The translations under genes were made by a program, and so were the position numbers. A stretch of 64,000 nt of DNA from Kiritimatiellota bacterium B12222 (GTDB lineage: Bacteria > Verrucomicrobiota > Kiritimatiellia > SS1-B-03-39 > UBA6053): assembly GCA_029719485.1 (NCBI GenBank), contig CP120722.1, positions 248,001 through 312,000 of the forward strand, given 5' to 3'. Shown here one piece after another: positions 9,337-16,701 of this stretch (position 1 is the first letter of the stretch; every line of letters begins with the position of its first letter). The notes beneath the pieces are model-generated. The model did not search any database and was not told the DNA's origin. It saw only the letters and a program-made list of their open reading frames with translations.

Positions 9337-9380
9337 GATTTGTTTATAGCATTTAGGTTATGCTCTGTACATCATCTGAA
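9337..9380 (-). promoter_or_regulatory. Second copy of the TGTACATC promoter block
   Basis: On the plus strand the segment TTTATAGCATT, GGTTA, TGTACATC and TCTGAAA recurs in the same order and spacing as at 8362-8405. The minus-strand -10 box (TATAAAC, about 9343-9349) again lies 6 bases from the ATG. Here the palindrome is imperfect (TGTACATCA instead of TGTACATCG). The conservation, against divergent surroundings, argues for a shared regulator, perhaps the AraC-type gene next door. Confidence 0.5.
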
Positions 9381-9408
9381 AATAACGCGAATCAACTGTA
9401 ATTGATAT

Positions 9409-10350
9409 TTAGGTTGTTTCTTTCCTGCGAAAGACGCTGGGATGAAAAGATTCATGTTCCCGGGCGCTCAAGCGGTAGGACAAAGGGCTCTGTCCGGTAT
9501 CCCTTTTCAAATGGCGCCCCAGCAGGGTCGAGGAGGAGAATCCGCAACGGGAGGCGATTTGAAATACGGGGAGATCGGTGGTGACCAGCTCTTCTTTCGC
9601 ATGCTCCAGCCGGATTTTATAGAGAGTTGCGATAACCGAGGTCCCGAAATGGCGGTTAAACAGGCGTTCCAAATGTTCGCCACTCAATTGTACCGACCAG
9701 GCAATCTGTCCCAGGGTCAACTTCTGATGATAACGTTGCAGAATATATTGACGGGCATGTTCGGCTGCTCCTTTTCCCCGGTCCATCTGACTCAACGGAG
9801 TCTCATCAATCGGTGAAGGACGGATCGCGGTCACACTCGCGGTCAGCGCCAAAGCCAGTCCGCTGATCATTCCCGAATGAATTTTGTTTCTGTTTTGCGC
9901 TTCCTCCCGAATAAACTTCACCAATTCTTTTTCGCGGGTGGGATGGAGCGCCCCCGGGAAATGATGAAATCCACTGAGTCTTTGCTTTAAGTCTTCATAG
10001 AAATGCAATGACGGGTGACGTTTGGAGGTTTTGGACGCAAGCAGGGTGTCGATGGCTTCCAGATCAAAACGGATTTGCAGGGTGTGAAGCGAAGCGTCCT
10101 GTTCAGGATCCGTACTGTAATATTCGAGATGATGGGGATTTAAATAGGAGATCGCATCCCCTTCGTTCAGCGTTTGCACGATCCCGCCCGGTAGCCTGAG
10201 TTCCAAACCTCCTTTCAAAAAAAAGATGATACGGGGACGAATTCCCCCGCCAACCTCCACCCGCTCACCGGCCGGCACCGTGGTGATAAATTCAACCACC
10301 TGGGTGATGGGAGGAAGCAGGGAAGATAGTCTATAGAGGATTTTGGCCAT
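9409..10350 (-). CDS. AraC family transcriptional regulator
   Basis: 313 residues. The N-terminal half (about 1-150) is a cupin-like sensor domain (GERVEVGGGIRPRIIFFLKG, LNEGDAISYLNPHH). The C-terminal part (about 205-300) is the double helix-turn-helix of AraC/XylS proteins: LTLGQIAWSVQLSGEHLERLF and, second, PVFQIASRCGFSSSTLLGRHLKRDTGQSPLSYR (shown in pieces by the family). It lies just upstream of, and in line with, two LamG PEP-CTERM genes and the GH115-like gene, so local control of this sugar-use block is likely. Effector unknown. Confidence 0.92.
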   Translation of the reverse strand: MAKILYRLSSLLPPITQVVEFITTVPAGERVEVGGGIRPRIIFFLKGGLELRLPGGIVQTLNEGDAISYLNPHHLEYYSTDPEQDASLHTLQIRFDLEAIDTLLASKTSKRHPSLHFYEDLKQRLSGFHHFPGALHPTREKELVKFIREEAQNRNKIHSGMISGLALALTASVTAIRPSPIDETPLSQMDRGKGAAEHARQYILQRYHQKLTLGQIAWSVQLSGEHLERLFNRHFGTSVIATLYKIRLEHAKEELVTTDLPVFQIASRCGFSSSTLLGRHLKRDTGQSPLSYRLSAREHESFHPSVFRRKETT

Positions 10351-10960
10351 GGGGGAGCGGGAGGGGGATGGCGAAGGCGTGATGAAGGATGAAGGGTGGC
10401 AAAGGCCAAAAGAATACCTTCCTCTTTTCTGGTTTACGAGGGTTTATCTGAAACGTTTCCGCGGAAACCCGGACCCACGCTACACTTGGTTTCAAGCAAT
10501 TTACATTTACAGGGCGATTCCCTTCGCGGGATGAAACCCAATCGTTACTGCGATTTCTGTGCCCTGAAAGGGTACGCCTCCAAAGCCCAGTCCGAAGGGC
10601 TGGAAACAGGTGCCCTAAAACCATTGGAGGACTGAAAGTCTGGCCCTCTTGAACCTAAGACAGGACAAGAGAAACTATATTGCGGGCTTAGGTTGAAGTC
10701 TTACGCATAAGAGCGCCAGCCTTACAGGCCTCATCGCGTTGTGGGTTTGCCCCCCCCCCAGCGCTGCGCACCGGGCTTTGGAGCGTCAGCCCTTCGGGCC
10801 TGTAATAAAATACGCCAAAACAGAACATGTAGTACTGGGTCCCACGAAGTTAAAACCCTTATAAATTCAACTATAGGCCATTTTACAGAATTCTTTTGCC
10901 ACAAAAAAAGCACAGGAAGACGGAACCACCTGCGCTTTGGTTTTCAGAAAGGGGCTGCCC
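10351..10960. repeat. Noncoding spacer with many small palindromes
   Basis: About 600 bases without a credible gene. It is packed with short hairpins, many with 3-base loops: ATTCCC-ttc-GCGGGAT, CCCT-gaa-AGGG, GCCC-ttc-GGGC, and pairs around CAGTCCGAAGGGCTGG. A run of ten C residues lies near 10750. The style matches the palindromes at 4848-5556, 12035-12170 and 18721-19620, suggesting the same class of dispersed REP-like element. Confidence 0.55.
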
Positions 10961-11863
10961 TTACTTTTTTCTTCTGATGAAGGTCAGGCCCATCGCCACC
11001 CCGCCGATGAGGATCATGGTGATACTGGTCGGTTCAGGGACCACAGCCGCCGTGAAGCTCAGGTCGTCAATGCCCATCATAGCATGAACCCGATCAGGGC
11101 CTATCATACTCGCATCATTCCAGCGCAACCAGAGTTCATCACCGTCATTCCAATTGATCCCGGTAACTGTGCCCGAGAACTCTTCCCGGTTCGCCGCAGC
11201 GTTACCATCAAGCCAAATGCTCGATGCGACAGTTTGACGCGCAGTAAATGTAAACGCAGCCACGTCTGTCCACCCAGAAGCGGCCGTAAGACTGCCGCCG
11301 GAACTAAAGACCTGATAGTCAAAGGTGAGTTGATCCGCCGCCTCATTATTGATGACACGCCATTGTTCAGCGGTAAAACTCAAGGTAAATTGATTTAAGG
11401 TAGCACCGGTATCATTGGTGAGCTGTACGCCAAAACGGGCAAAATCAGCAATCGTATCTGAATTATCACTCCTGGTTTGAGTACCAAAAGCGCGATCATC
11501 CTCAAAGTCCTCATTAGCACGACCAAGACTTAAAGGGCGGTCTTGTTGATTGGCGAGACCACTACTAACGCCCTGCTCTTTATTGACCACCGTATAGGTA
11601 GATGCTGTGAAATTATCAGGATCCGCCCAATACCAACTGTCCAGAGTAATACCATTTGACCAAGCGGGCTGACCATCGTCTTTTGACAGCGAATCGAAGT
11701 CTTGGGTATAGCTCCCACCCACATACGAAACCGCAGCATTCGCGGTGGAAACGGCGACAAAGAGACTCAGCACCAAGCCAGTCAGTTTTTTTTGCAGCAT
11801 GGTGGCGCGGCAACGCGTAGCGCGTTGTGAATTAAAAGGGATGTGTTGATCAATATTTTGCAT
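10961..11863 (-). CDS. PEP-CTERM exported protein
   Basis: 300 residues from 11863, whose start has an upstream AGAGGAT ribosome-site-like sequence; the inner Met22 (11800) would give a more usual signal peptide (MLQKKLTGLVLSLFVAVSTANAA). The body has a jelly-roll flavour (SYTQDFDSL, FTLSFTAEQWRV, LWLRWNDASM, GIDDLSF), as in secreted PVC proteins of unknown role. It ends in VPEPTSITMILIGG...FIRRKK, a standard PEP-CTERM signal. It stands alone between two palindrome-rich spacers. Confidence 0.87.
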   Translation of the reverse strand: MQNIDQHIPFNSQRATRCRATMLQKKLTGLVLSLFVAVSTANAAVSYVGGSYTQDFDSLSKDDGQPAWSNGITLDSWYWADPDNFTASTYTVVNKEQGVSSGLANQQDRPLSLGRANEDFEDDRAFGTQTRSDNSDTIADFARFGVQLTNDTGATLNQFTLSFTAEQWRVINNEAADQLTFDYQVFSSGGSLTAASGWTDVAAFTFTARQTVASSIWLDGNAAANREEFSGTVTGINWNDGDELWLRWNDASMIGPDRVHAMMGIDDLSFTAAVVPEPTSITMILIGGVAMGLTFIRRKK

Positions 11864-12034
11864 AAAGGTATCCTCTGGAACAGCATGAGAGTGTAGTTCA
11901 TATAAAGAGATTTAGTCAATTTAAACAAGTTCCAACCCATGTGATATATCTGCGAATATATTGAATATATCTCCAACACTCACCCATCAGCACAGTGGAC
12001 ATACCGTATAAACCCAACTCTGAGCTTACTCGAA

Positions 12035-12170
12035 GTGCGAAGCGCTGGGAATCCGTTTCACCAACTTCATCATCGGGCCGAAGGTCCGCGAAGATACCAG
12101 CCCAGTGCGAAGCGCTGGGTCCATCGATACCACAACCCCCTGCCGGGCCATCGGTCCGCGGAGATCCCCC
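12035..12170. repeat. Two-copy 70-bp repeat of 3-base-loop palindromes
   Basis: GTGCGAAGCGCTGGG starts at 12035 and again at 12105. Each copy is followed by a CGGGCC-(gaa/atc)-GGTCCGCG hairpin about 40 bases later. CCCAGTGC-gaa-GCGCTGGG forms an 8-bp stem with one G-T pair. Coding potential is only apparent: the frame open through it has no ribosome site and is not needed by the downstream gene. Confidence 0.55.
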
Positions 12171-12233
12171 ACCTCATGGCGATTGTTGCGGACCTCACTC
12201 ACCCCCGACTCTAATTTTGACTCCAAGAATAAA

Positions 12234-12287
12234 CGTACATGTGTGCGTGAAAGCTCCATTGCCCTTCTTTCGGATACGTTCTATATT
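12234..12287 (+). promoter_or_regulatory. Dyad plus promoter upstream of PEP-CTERM gene
   Basis: The dyad CGTACA-tg-TGTGCG (12234-12247) is followed after 11 bases by a -35 like TTGCCC (12259-12264), a 17-base spacer and a -10 TATATT (12282-12287). An almost identical dyad/promoter unit with the same 11-base gap sits before the PEP-CTERM gene at 15771. A LacI-family gene lies between the two targets, making it the leading candidate to bind this site. Confidence 0.55.
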
Positions 12288-12333
12288 GGGTCACAAAAGA
12301 TACCCATTAAAATTCCACTCAGGAACCCTTAAT

Positions 12334-13026
12334 ATGAAAAACTACATTTTCTCCTCTCTCCTCTTTCTATCCCTCTTCATCACTGCGGCCCTACAAGCAG
12401 ATGTTTTGGCGGAGTATACGTTTACTGATTCTAGTTTCGCATCTACGGATGCCTCTACCAGTTGGACGACGAGTGACCTTGGAAATGGTGTTGGTCTCCC
12501 CCTGACCGTCTCGGCCACAGAAGGAAATCCCGCACCCGGGATTGAAATCACTTTTGGAGGTTTTGACTACGCCGATCTTTCGGCCTCACTCGTTGCAAAC
12601 GGATACTACAGTTTCACGATCACTCCTGATGCCGGCACCGAACTCACATTTACCGATCTCACGTTCGAGATGTATAAACAAAGCGGAGCTACCGCGACCG
12701 TAAGCGCTACCATTTTTTCAAGTATCGACGGCTTTGCAACAACTGGAGATGCGATCGGGGCAGGTGAACTCGTAGGAGGAGGAGAGCAAAGCGGATTTTT
12801 TCTTGGACGCACGGTTGTCCTAAGCAGCCTGCCAACTGTATCCACCGCCACAGAATTTCGTATTTATCTCGATGACGGAGGGGCTAACAACAGTTCAAAT
12901 GAATTTCGCTTAGACAACATCGTTTTAAATGGAACTGCTTCGGTGATCCCCGAACCCTCATCCATACTCTTGATGCTGGGAGCCAGCTTAGTTTTTATGG
13001 TGACAGCCCGTCGGCGCATTAAATAA
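12334..13026 (+). CDS. PEP-CTERM exported protein
   Basis: 230 residues from the ATG at 12334, chosen because AGGAA lies 8 bases upstream and the start gives a clean signal peptide (MKNYIFSSLLFLSLFITAAL). The open frame extends further upstream, but only through palindromic spacer. The middle (FADLTFEMYK-like, EFRIYLDDGG, FRLDNIVLNG) is typical of beta-sandwich PEP-CTERM proteins. The tail is VIPEPSSILLMLGASLVFMV with RRRIK. Control is probably by the dyad at 12234. Confidence 0.88.
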   Translation: MKNYIFSSLLFLSLFITAALQADVLAEYTFTDSSFASTDASTSWTTSDLGNGVGLPLTVSATEGNPAPGIEITFGGFDYADLSASLVANGYYSFTITPDAGTELTFTDLTFEMYKQSGATATVSATIFSSIDGFATTGDAIGAGELVGGGEQSGFFLGRTVVLSSLPTVSTATEFRIYLDDGGANNSSNEFRLDNIVLNGTASVIPEPSSILLMLGASLVFMVTARRRIK

Positions 13027-13051
13027 CAGAACAAATTTTCGTCAAAGACGA

Positions 13052-14068
13052 TTACGATTCCCGCAGCGTCCGCCCCTCACGCCAGTATCCGCGGGTACTC
13101 AACACATAACGCGCAGCGGATGATGGCAGGCCTATTTCATTTTTGTGAATCATGCTCTGCATAAAATCCACCGCTCGACGCCCCAGACGTTGACGCTCCA
13201 ACACATAAGTTGACACATGCGAAGAGGCCACTTCTTTGATCGAAGCCCCCAACCCGGCCACCCCTAAATCTTCTGGAATGCGAACTCCCGCCTCGTTTAA
13301 AAAATTTAAAAGATCCGAATCATTGATCATAATCGCATCAAATCCGTGAGTCCTACACCAAGGAAGCAGCTCTGAGTAGTCCCCTTTCGAATACAGCAAC
13401 GGCGGTAGCATCTCTTGTCCATCGAGCATGCGCTGTTTGAGATACGACGCAAAGAACAGATGACGATTCCGCTTTTCGGATGCCTGGATATTACAATACC
13501 CAATATTTTCATAACCCTGTTCACGAAGCATCTTGTAGGTCGTACTGATGGCATGGTCGTGATCCCCATGCACATAATGCAGCCCCAAGGGTTCTGCATT
13601 TTCACCAATCCCCACCGCACAAAATTTTCCCCAAGGAAAGGCGCTGATCTGCCAAGGCAAAGCGGTCACAATCACTCCACGTATCCCCCGATTATACAAA
13701 ATTTTTCCCAATTGTATTTGTTCTTTTTCGCTTTCACCTACCTTGAAAATCTCAGCGTCAAACCCCAATTCTTTGCTCCGCGTCTGAATCCCTAAAATCT
13801 GTTCTTGAATATGATCAGGAAGACTTGCGACCCGCTTCGATGCACAAAGCACCGCCAACTTCTCTAATCGATAAACAGGATTTACAGAAGTGCGATATGC
13901 CGTCAACGCCGTCATCGCAGGATCAGGTCGATACCCCATTTCCTCCGCCAGCTTCTGAATCCGCTCGGTGGTCGCTTTGCTGATTTGCGGATCATTCCGC
14001 AAGGCCCGCGATACTGTGGGATGAGACACCCCGGCCCGCTTGGCAATATCTTTGATGGTGACTTTCAT
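13052..14068 (-). CDS. LacI family transcriptional regulator
   Basis: 338 residues. Residues 1-50 are a LacI-type helix-turn-helix with hinge (VTIKDIAKRAGVSHPTVSRA, then LAEEMGYRPDPAM). The rest is a periplasmic-binding-protein-like sensor (GIRGVIVTALPW, HDHAISTTYKMLREQGYENIGY, DAIMINDSDLLNFLNEAGVRIP). It is convergent with the PEP-CTERM gene at 12334 and lies directly downstream of a sulfatase gene (7-base gap), so the two are probably cotranscribed. The ligand is probably a sugar from the polymer attacked by the neighbouring enzymes; inference. Confidence 0.95.
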   Translation of the reverse strand: MKVTIKDIAKRAGVSHPTVSRALRNDPQISKATTERIQKLAEEMGYRPDPAMTALTAYRTSVNPVYRLEKLAVLCASKRVASLPDHIQEQILGIQTRSKELGFDAEIFKVGESEKEQIQLGKILYNRGIRGVIVTALPWQISAFPWGKFCAVGIGENAEPLGLHYVHGDHDHAISTTYKMLREQGYENIGYCNIQASEKRNRHLFFASYLKQRMLDGQEMLPPLLYSKGDYSELLPWCRTHGFDAIMINDSDLLNFLNEAGVRIPEDLGVAGLGASIKEVASSHVSTYVLERQRLGRRAVDFMQSMIHKNEIGLPSSAARYVLSTRGYWREGRTLRES

Positions 14069-14074
14069 AAAAAC

Positions 14075-15595
14075 CTAATATTTCCTCCACCCTAATTCAC
14101 CAATGGTAAATTCAGGAACCAGCTGCGGACAATCACCCTCATAACTTCTGAGCTCCCCTGCCTCATCGAAAATCATTTCATCTCCGTTCTCCCGACACCA
14201 AGCTTTAAGTTGCGCGCGGAACATTGCGATCACTTCAGGATAGTCTTTCACCAGATTACGCAACTCATAATCCTGACCTTCCACTTTATATAATTCCTCA
14301 GTAGCACCACTCTCATGGTAAATATATTTCCACTCTTGAGAACGGATCATGTACTTCTGCAATGGTGAATCGAAACATTGCGACACTATAAATTCACGTC
14401 CTTCAACTGCCACATCTTTAACCATGGAGGTCAGATTTTCACCATCCATACCTTGAGGAATCGATATCCCAGACAGCCCACATAACGTAGGGAAAAGGTC
14501 ATGCAACCCTACCAACTGTTTGCGTTTTCCTTTCTCCACCTCCGATTGTGGTGCATGCAGGATCAAAGGAACTTTGACCGAACTATCCAACAGACTCGAT
14601 TTAAAAAATCGGCCAAAATCACCCAGCAAATCTCCATGATCCGCGGTGTAGACCACGATGGTATTCTCAAGCAAACCCTTCTCTTCCAAATGGGTCATGA
14701 TGCGACCAATCATTTCATCCTGAAAATTCACCAACCCCCCGTAACGGGCACGGGCGCACTGAATCATCTCAGGTGAAAAGCGATCCCAACCAAAGCGTTT
14801 ATCGCGAATGCGAAGTTCCGGATCGCGATCATCCATGATCCCGGACTGATCACTTCCCAGCGGTGCCGGCAAAGCACGCGGATCGATCAGCCGATCGTAG
14901 GGTGCGGGCGGATCGTAAGGCGGATGCGGTTTGGTAAACGAACTCCACATAAAAAAGGGTTGGTCGGGAAAATGCTCCTGATGACGATCAATCGCGGCGA
15001 TGGAACGATTCGCCACCCAAGCTTCTTCGTGCAGTTCCGCAGGAAAAGGCACCGTGCCCGGATGAATGTCGTTATTGCCAATTCCGTGTGAACGCTCGTA
15101 GCCTCCCCAGCCCTGATCGGTCAAAAAATCATGATACTCTTCCAGTCCCCGTTGTTGGCCATCCGGATCATAGGATGCCAAAACGCGTCCTTCTTCGCAT
15201 AACTCCGCAACTCCAAATCCATGCAAGGTTCTCGGTTCCCCCGGTGGCATATAAGGTAAATAATGCAACTTGCCAATCGCGGTGGTTTGATAACCATGGT
15301 TACGAAAATGCTGCGCCAAACGTGGCATCTCTGGTTTCAGTCCACCTCGGTTTTCTTTGGTGCCTGTACACTTGTGCGGATAACAGCCGGAGGTGATCGA
15401 CGCCCGTGAAGGTACACAAATCGGATTCAAGGCATGACAGTTACAAAAACTCACCCCGCCCGCAGCCAGGCGGTCCAAGTGAGGGGTGGGTACATGAGGG
15501 TATAGAGGTGCCGAACGCAAGCCATCATCTGTAGCTTTGATCAAATCAGAGCGCATATGATCCCCAGTGATCAATAATATATTAGGTGTAGTCAT
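14075..15595 (-). CDS. Sulfatase (arylsulfatase family, formylglycine type)
   Basis: 506 residues from the ATG at 15595 (TTPNILLITGDHMRSDL, metal-binding Asp of the family). The modification motif CVPSRASITSGCYPHK holds the Cys that becomes formylglycine (C-x-P-S-R). A second metal region is VVYTADHGDLLGDFGRF. The open frame continues 34 codons upstream, but those residues do not fit a sulfatase. No signal peptide follows from the chosen start, so a cytoplasmic role is possible. Next to a LacI gene and a GH36-like enzyme it points to use of a sulfated, galactose-containing polysaccharide; this substrate is inferred. Confidence 0.93.
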   Translation of the reverse strand: MTTPNILLITGDHMRSDLIKATDDGLRSAPLYPHVPTPHLDRLAAGGVSFCNCHALNPICVPSRASITSGCYPHKCTGTKENRGGLKPEMPRLAQHFRNHGYQTTAIGKLHYLPYMPPGEPRTLHGFGVAELCEEGRVLASYDPDGQQRGLEEYHDFLTDQGWGGYERSHGIGNNDIHPGTVPFPAELHEEAWVANRSIAAIDRHQEHFPDQPFFMWSSFTKPHPPYDPPAPYDRLIDPRALPAPLGSDQSGIMDDRDPELRIRDKRFGWDRFSPEMIQCARARYGGLVNFQDEMIGRIMTHLEEKGLLENTIVVYTADHGDLLGDFGRFFKSSLLDSSVKVPLILHAPQSEVEKGKRKQLVGLHDLFPTLCGLSGISIPQGMDGENLTSMVKDVAVEGREFIVSQCFDSPLQKYMIRSQEWKYIYHESGATEELYKVEGQDYELRNLVKDYPEVIAMFRAQLKAWCRENGDEMIFDEAGELRSYEGDCPQLVPEFTIGELGWRKY

Positions 15596-15680
15596 GAGAA
15601 GTCGTGTATGAATTTCGAAAATAAAAAAGCAATTTAGCACAGAGCCTAAACCACCTAACGACCTTTTGTCGAGGATTACA

Positions 15681-15733
15681 CGCACATGTGTGCGCAACAG
15701 CTACCTTGCCCACTCTGCGGACTTCCTTATACT
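15681..15733 (+). promoter_or_regulatory. Dyad plus promoter upstream of LamG PEP-CTERM gene
   Basis: Dyad CGCACA-tg-TGTGCG at 15681-15694 (perfect arms), 11 bases, then -35-like TTGCCC (15706-15711), 16-base spacer, -10 TATACT (15728-15733). Structure, order and dyad-to-promoter distance match the unit at 12234-12287. It could also control the divergent sulfatase-LacI pair, whose start is about 90 bases to the left. Confidence 0.55.
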
Positions 15734-15770
15734 TCACATGTCCTAAAGTCCCTCACTCAGGAGAACCCAC

Positions 15771-16676
15771 ATGAACCTATCCCCCTTTCCCATTCAACGT
15801 CTTCTATTTGCATGCATGATCACATTTTCTGCCACGGTGGTTTCCGCGGCTTTGGTGTTTGAGTACGATGCCACATTGGACACGCCAGGGGATGGTATTT
15901 GGCAGGATGAAGTTGGATCTCAAGACGTGACCTTCAACAACGGAAACACCAGCCCTGCCTCCATTTCAGGGAGTAGTTATTTCAATAAAGCTTATGAATT
16001 CGGCGGAAGCACTATTGAAGCCGGAACCGGAGACGACGCCTTATGGAAAAACCTCGGTGCATCTGGTGCATCCGGCGCGAGCTATGAAATTTGGTTCCGG
16101 GCAGATGGATTAAAATCCTTAAACCAGGTTCTGATAACGAACGGCGGTACGGGAAAAGGATTTTCACTCAGTCTGGGTACCGATGGTAGTATTTTGGCTC
16201 TGGCCAAAGACAGTTCAGGAAGCAACCCCGACTTAAACCTCAACAGCACATCCCTCCTGTCCACCGGAGAAGATATTGAATTCACACAGATAGTGCTCAC
16301 GATTAATGAAAATGGAACCAACACAGTGGGCTCCCTCTATATCAATGGTCTCCTTGACGGAAGCCAAACCATAAATCTCTCTAACTTCGCCTATGATGGT
16401 GGGGCCGCCGGGGGATTCGCGGACCGTATCAATACCGATGTAGGTGGCGTTCATCCCGATAACACTGTAGGCCTCGGTGGTCGCGATGACGTAAACAGTA
16501 CTTTCACTAACCTCACCGGAGATATCGCTTTGGTACGGATGTATGACACCGCCTTGACCGCGGGTGACGTTTCCACCCTCTATGGCGCAGTGATCCCCGA
16601 ACCCTCCACAATGTTCCTGGCCTTGGGTGGCTTATTGGCCACGCTCGTCTTTTCCCGTCGCCGGTCTTGTAAATAA
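15771..16676 (+). CDS. LamG-type PEP-CTERM protein
   Basis: 301 residues; start supported by CAGGAG ending 7 bases upstream. Signal peptide about 1-26, then LamG-like features (LVFEYDATLDTPGDGIWQDE, SYEIWFRADGL, LTGDIALVRMYDTALTAGDV). Tail VIPEPSTMFLALGGLL...SRRRSCK is a PEP-CTERM signal. The following GH36-like gene starts 25 bases later, so this is another exported LamG protein paired with an intracellular glycosidase, as at 7498/5596. Confidence 0.9.
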   Translation: MNLSPFPIQRLLFACMITFSATVVSAALVFEYDATLDTPGDGIWQDEVGSQDVTFNNGNTSPASISGSSYFNKAYEFGGSTIEAGTGDDALWKNLGASGASGASYEIWFRADGLKSLNQVLITNGGTGKGFSLSLGTDGSILALAKDSSGSNPDLNLNSTSLLSTGEDIEFTQIVLTINENGTNTVGSLYINGLLDGSQTINLSNFAYDGGAAGGFADRINTDVGGVHPDNTVGLGGRDDVNSTFTNLTGDIALVRMYDTALTAGDVSTLYGAVIPEPSTMFLALGGLLATLVFSRRRSCK

Positions 16677-16701
16677 TTTACCCGAGTGATTGAACGGAAA
16701 G

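Noticed and set aside
11995..12333. N-terminal extension of the PEP-CTERM gene at 12334
   Set aside because: The extension would cover palindromic spacer and the shared promoter; the inner start has a ribosome site and signal peptide.
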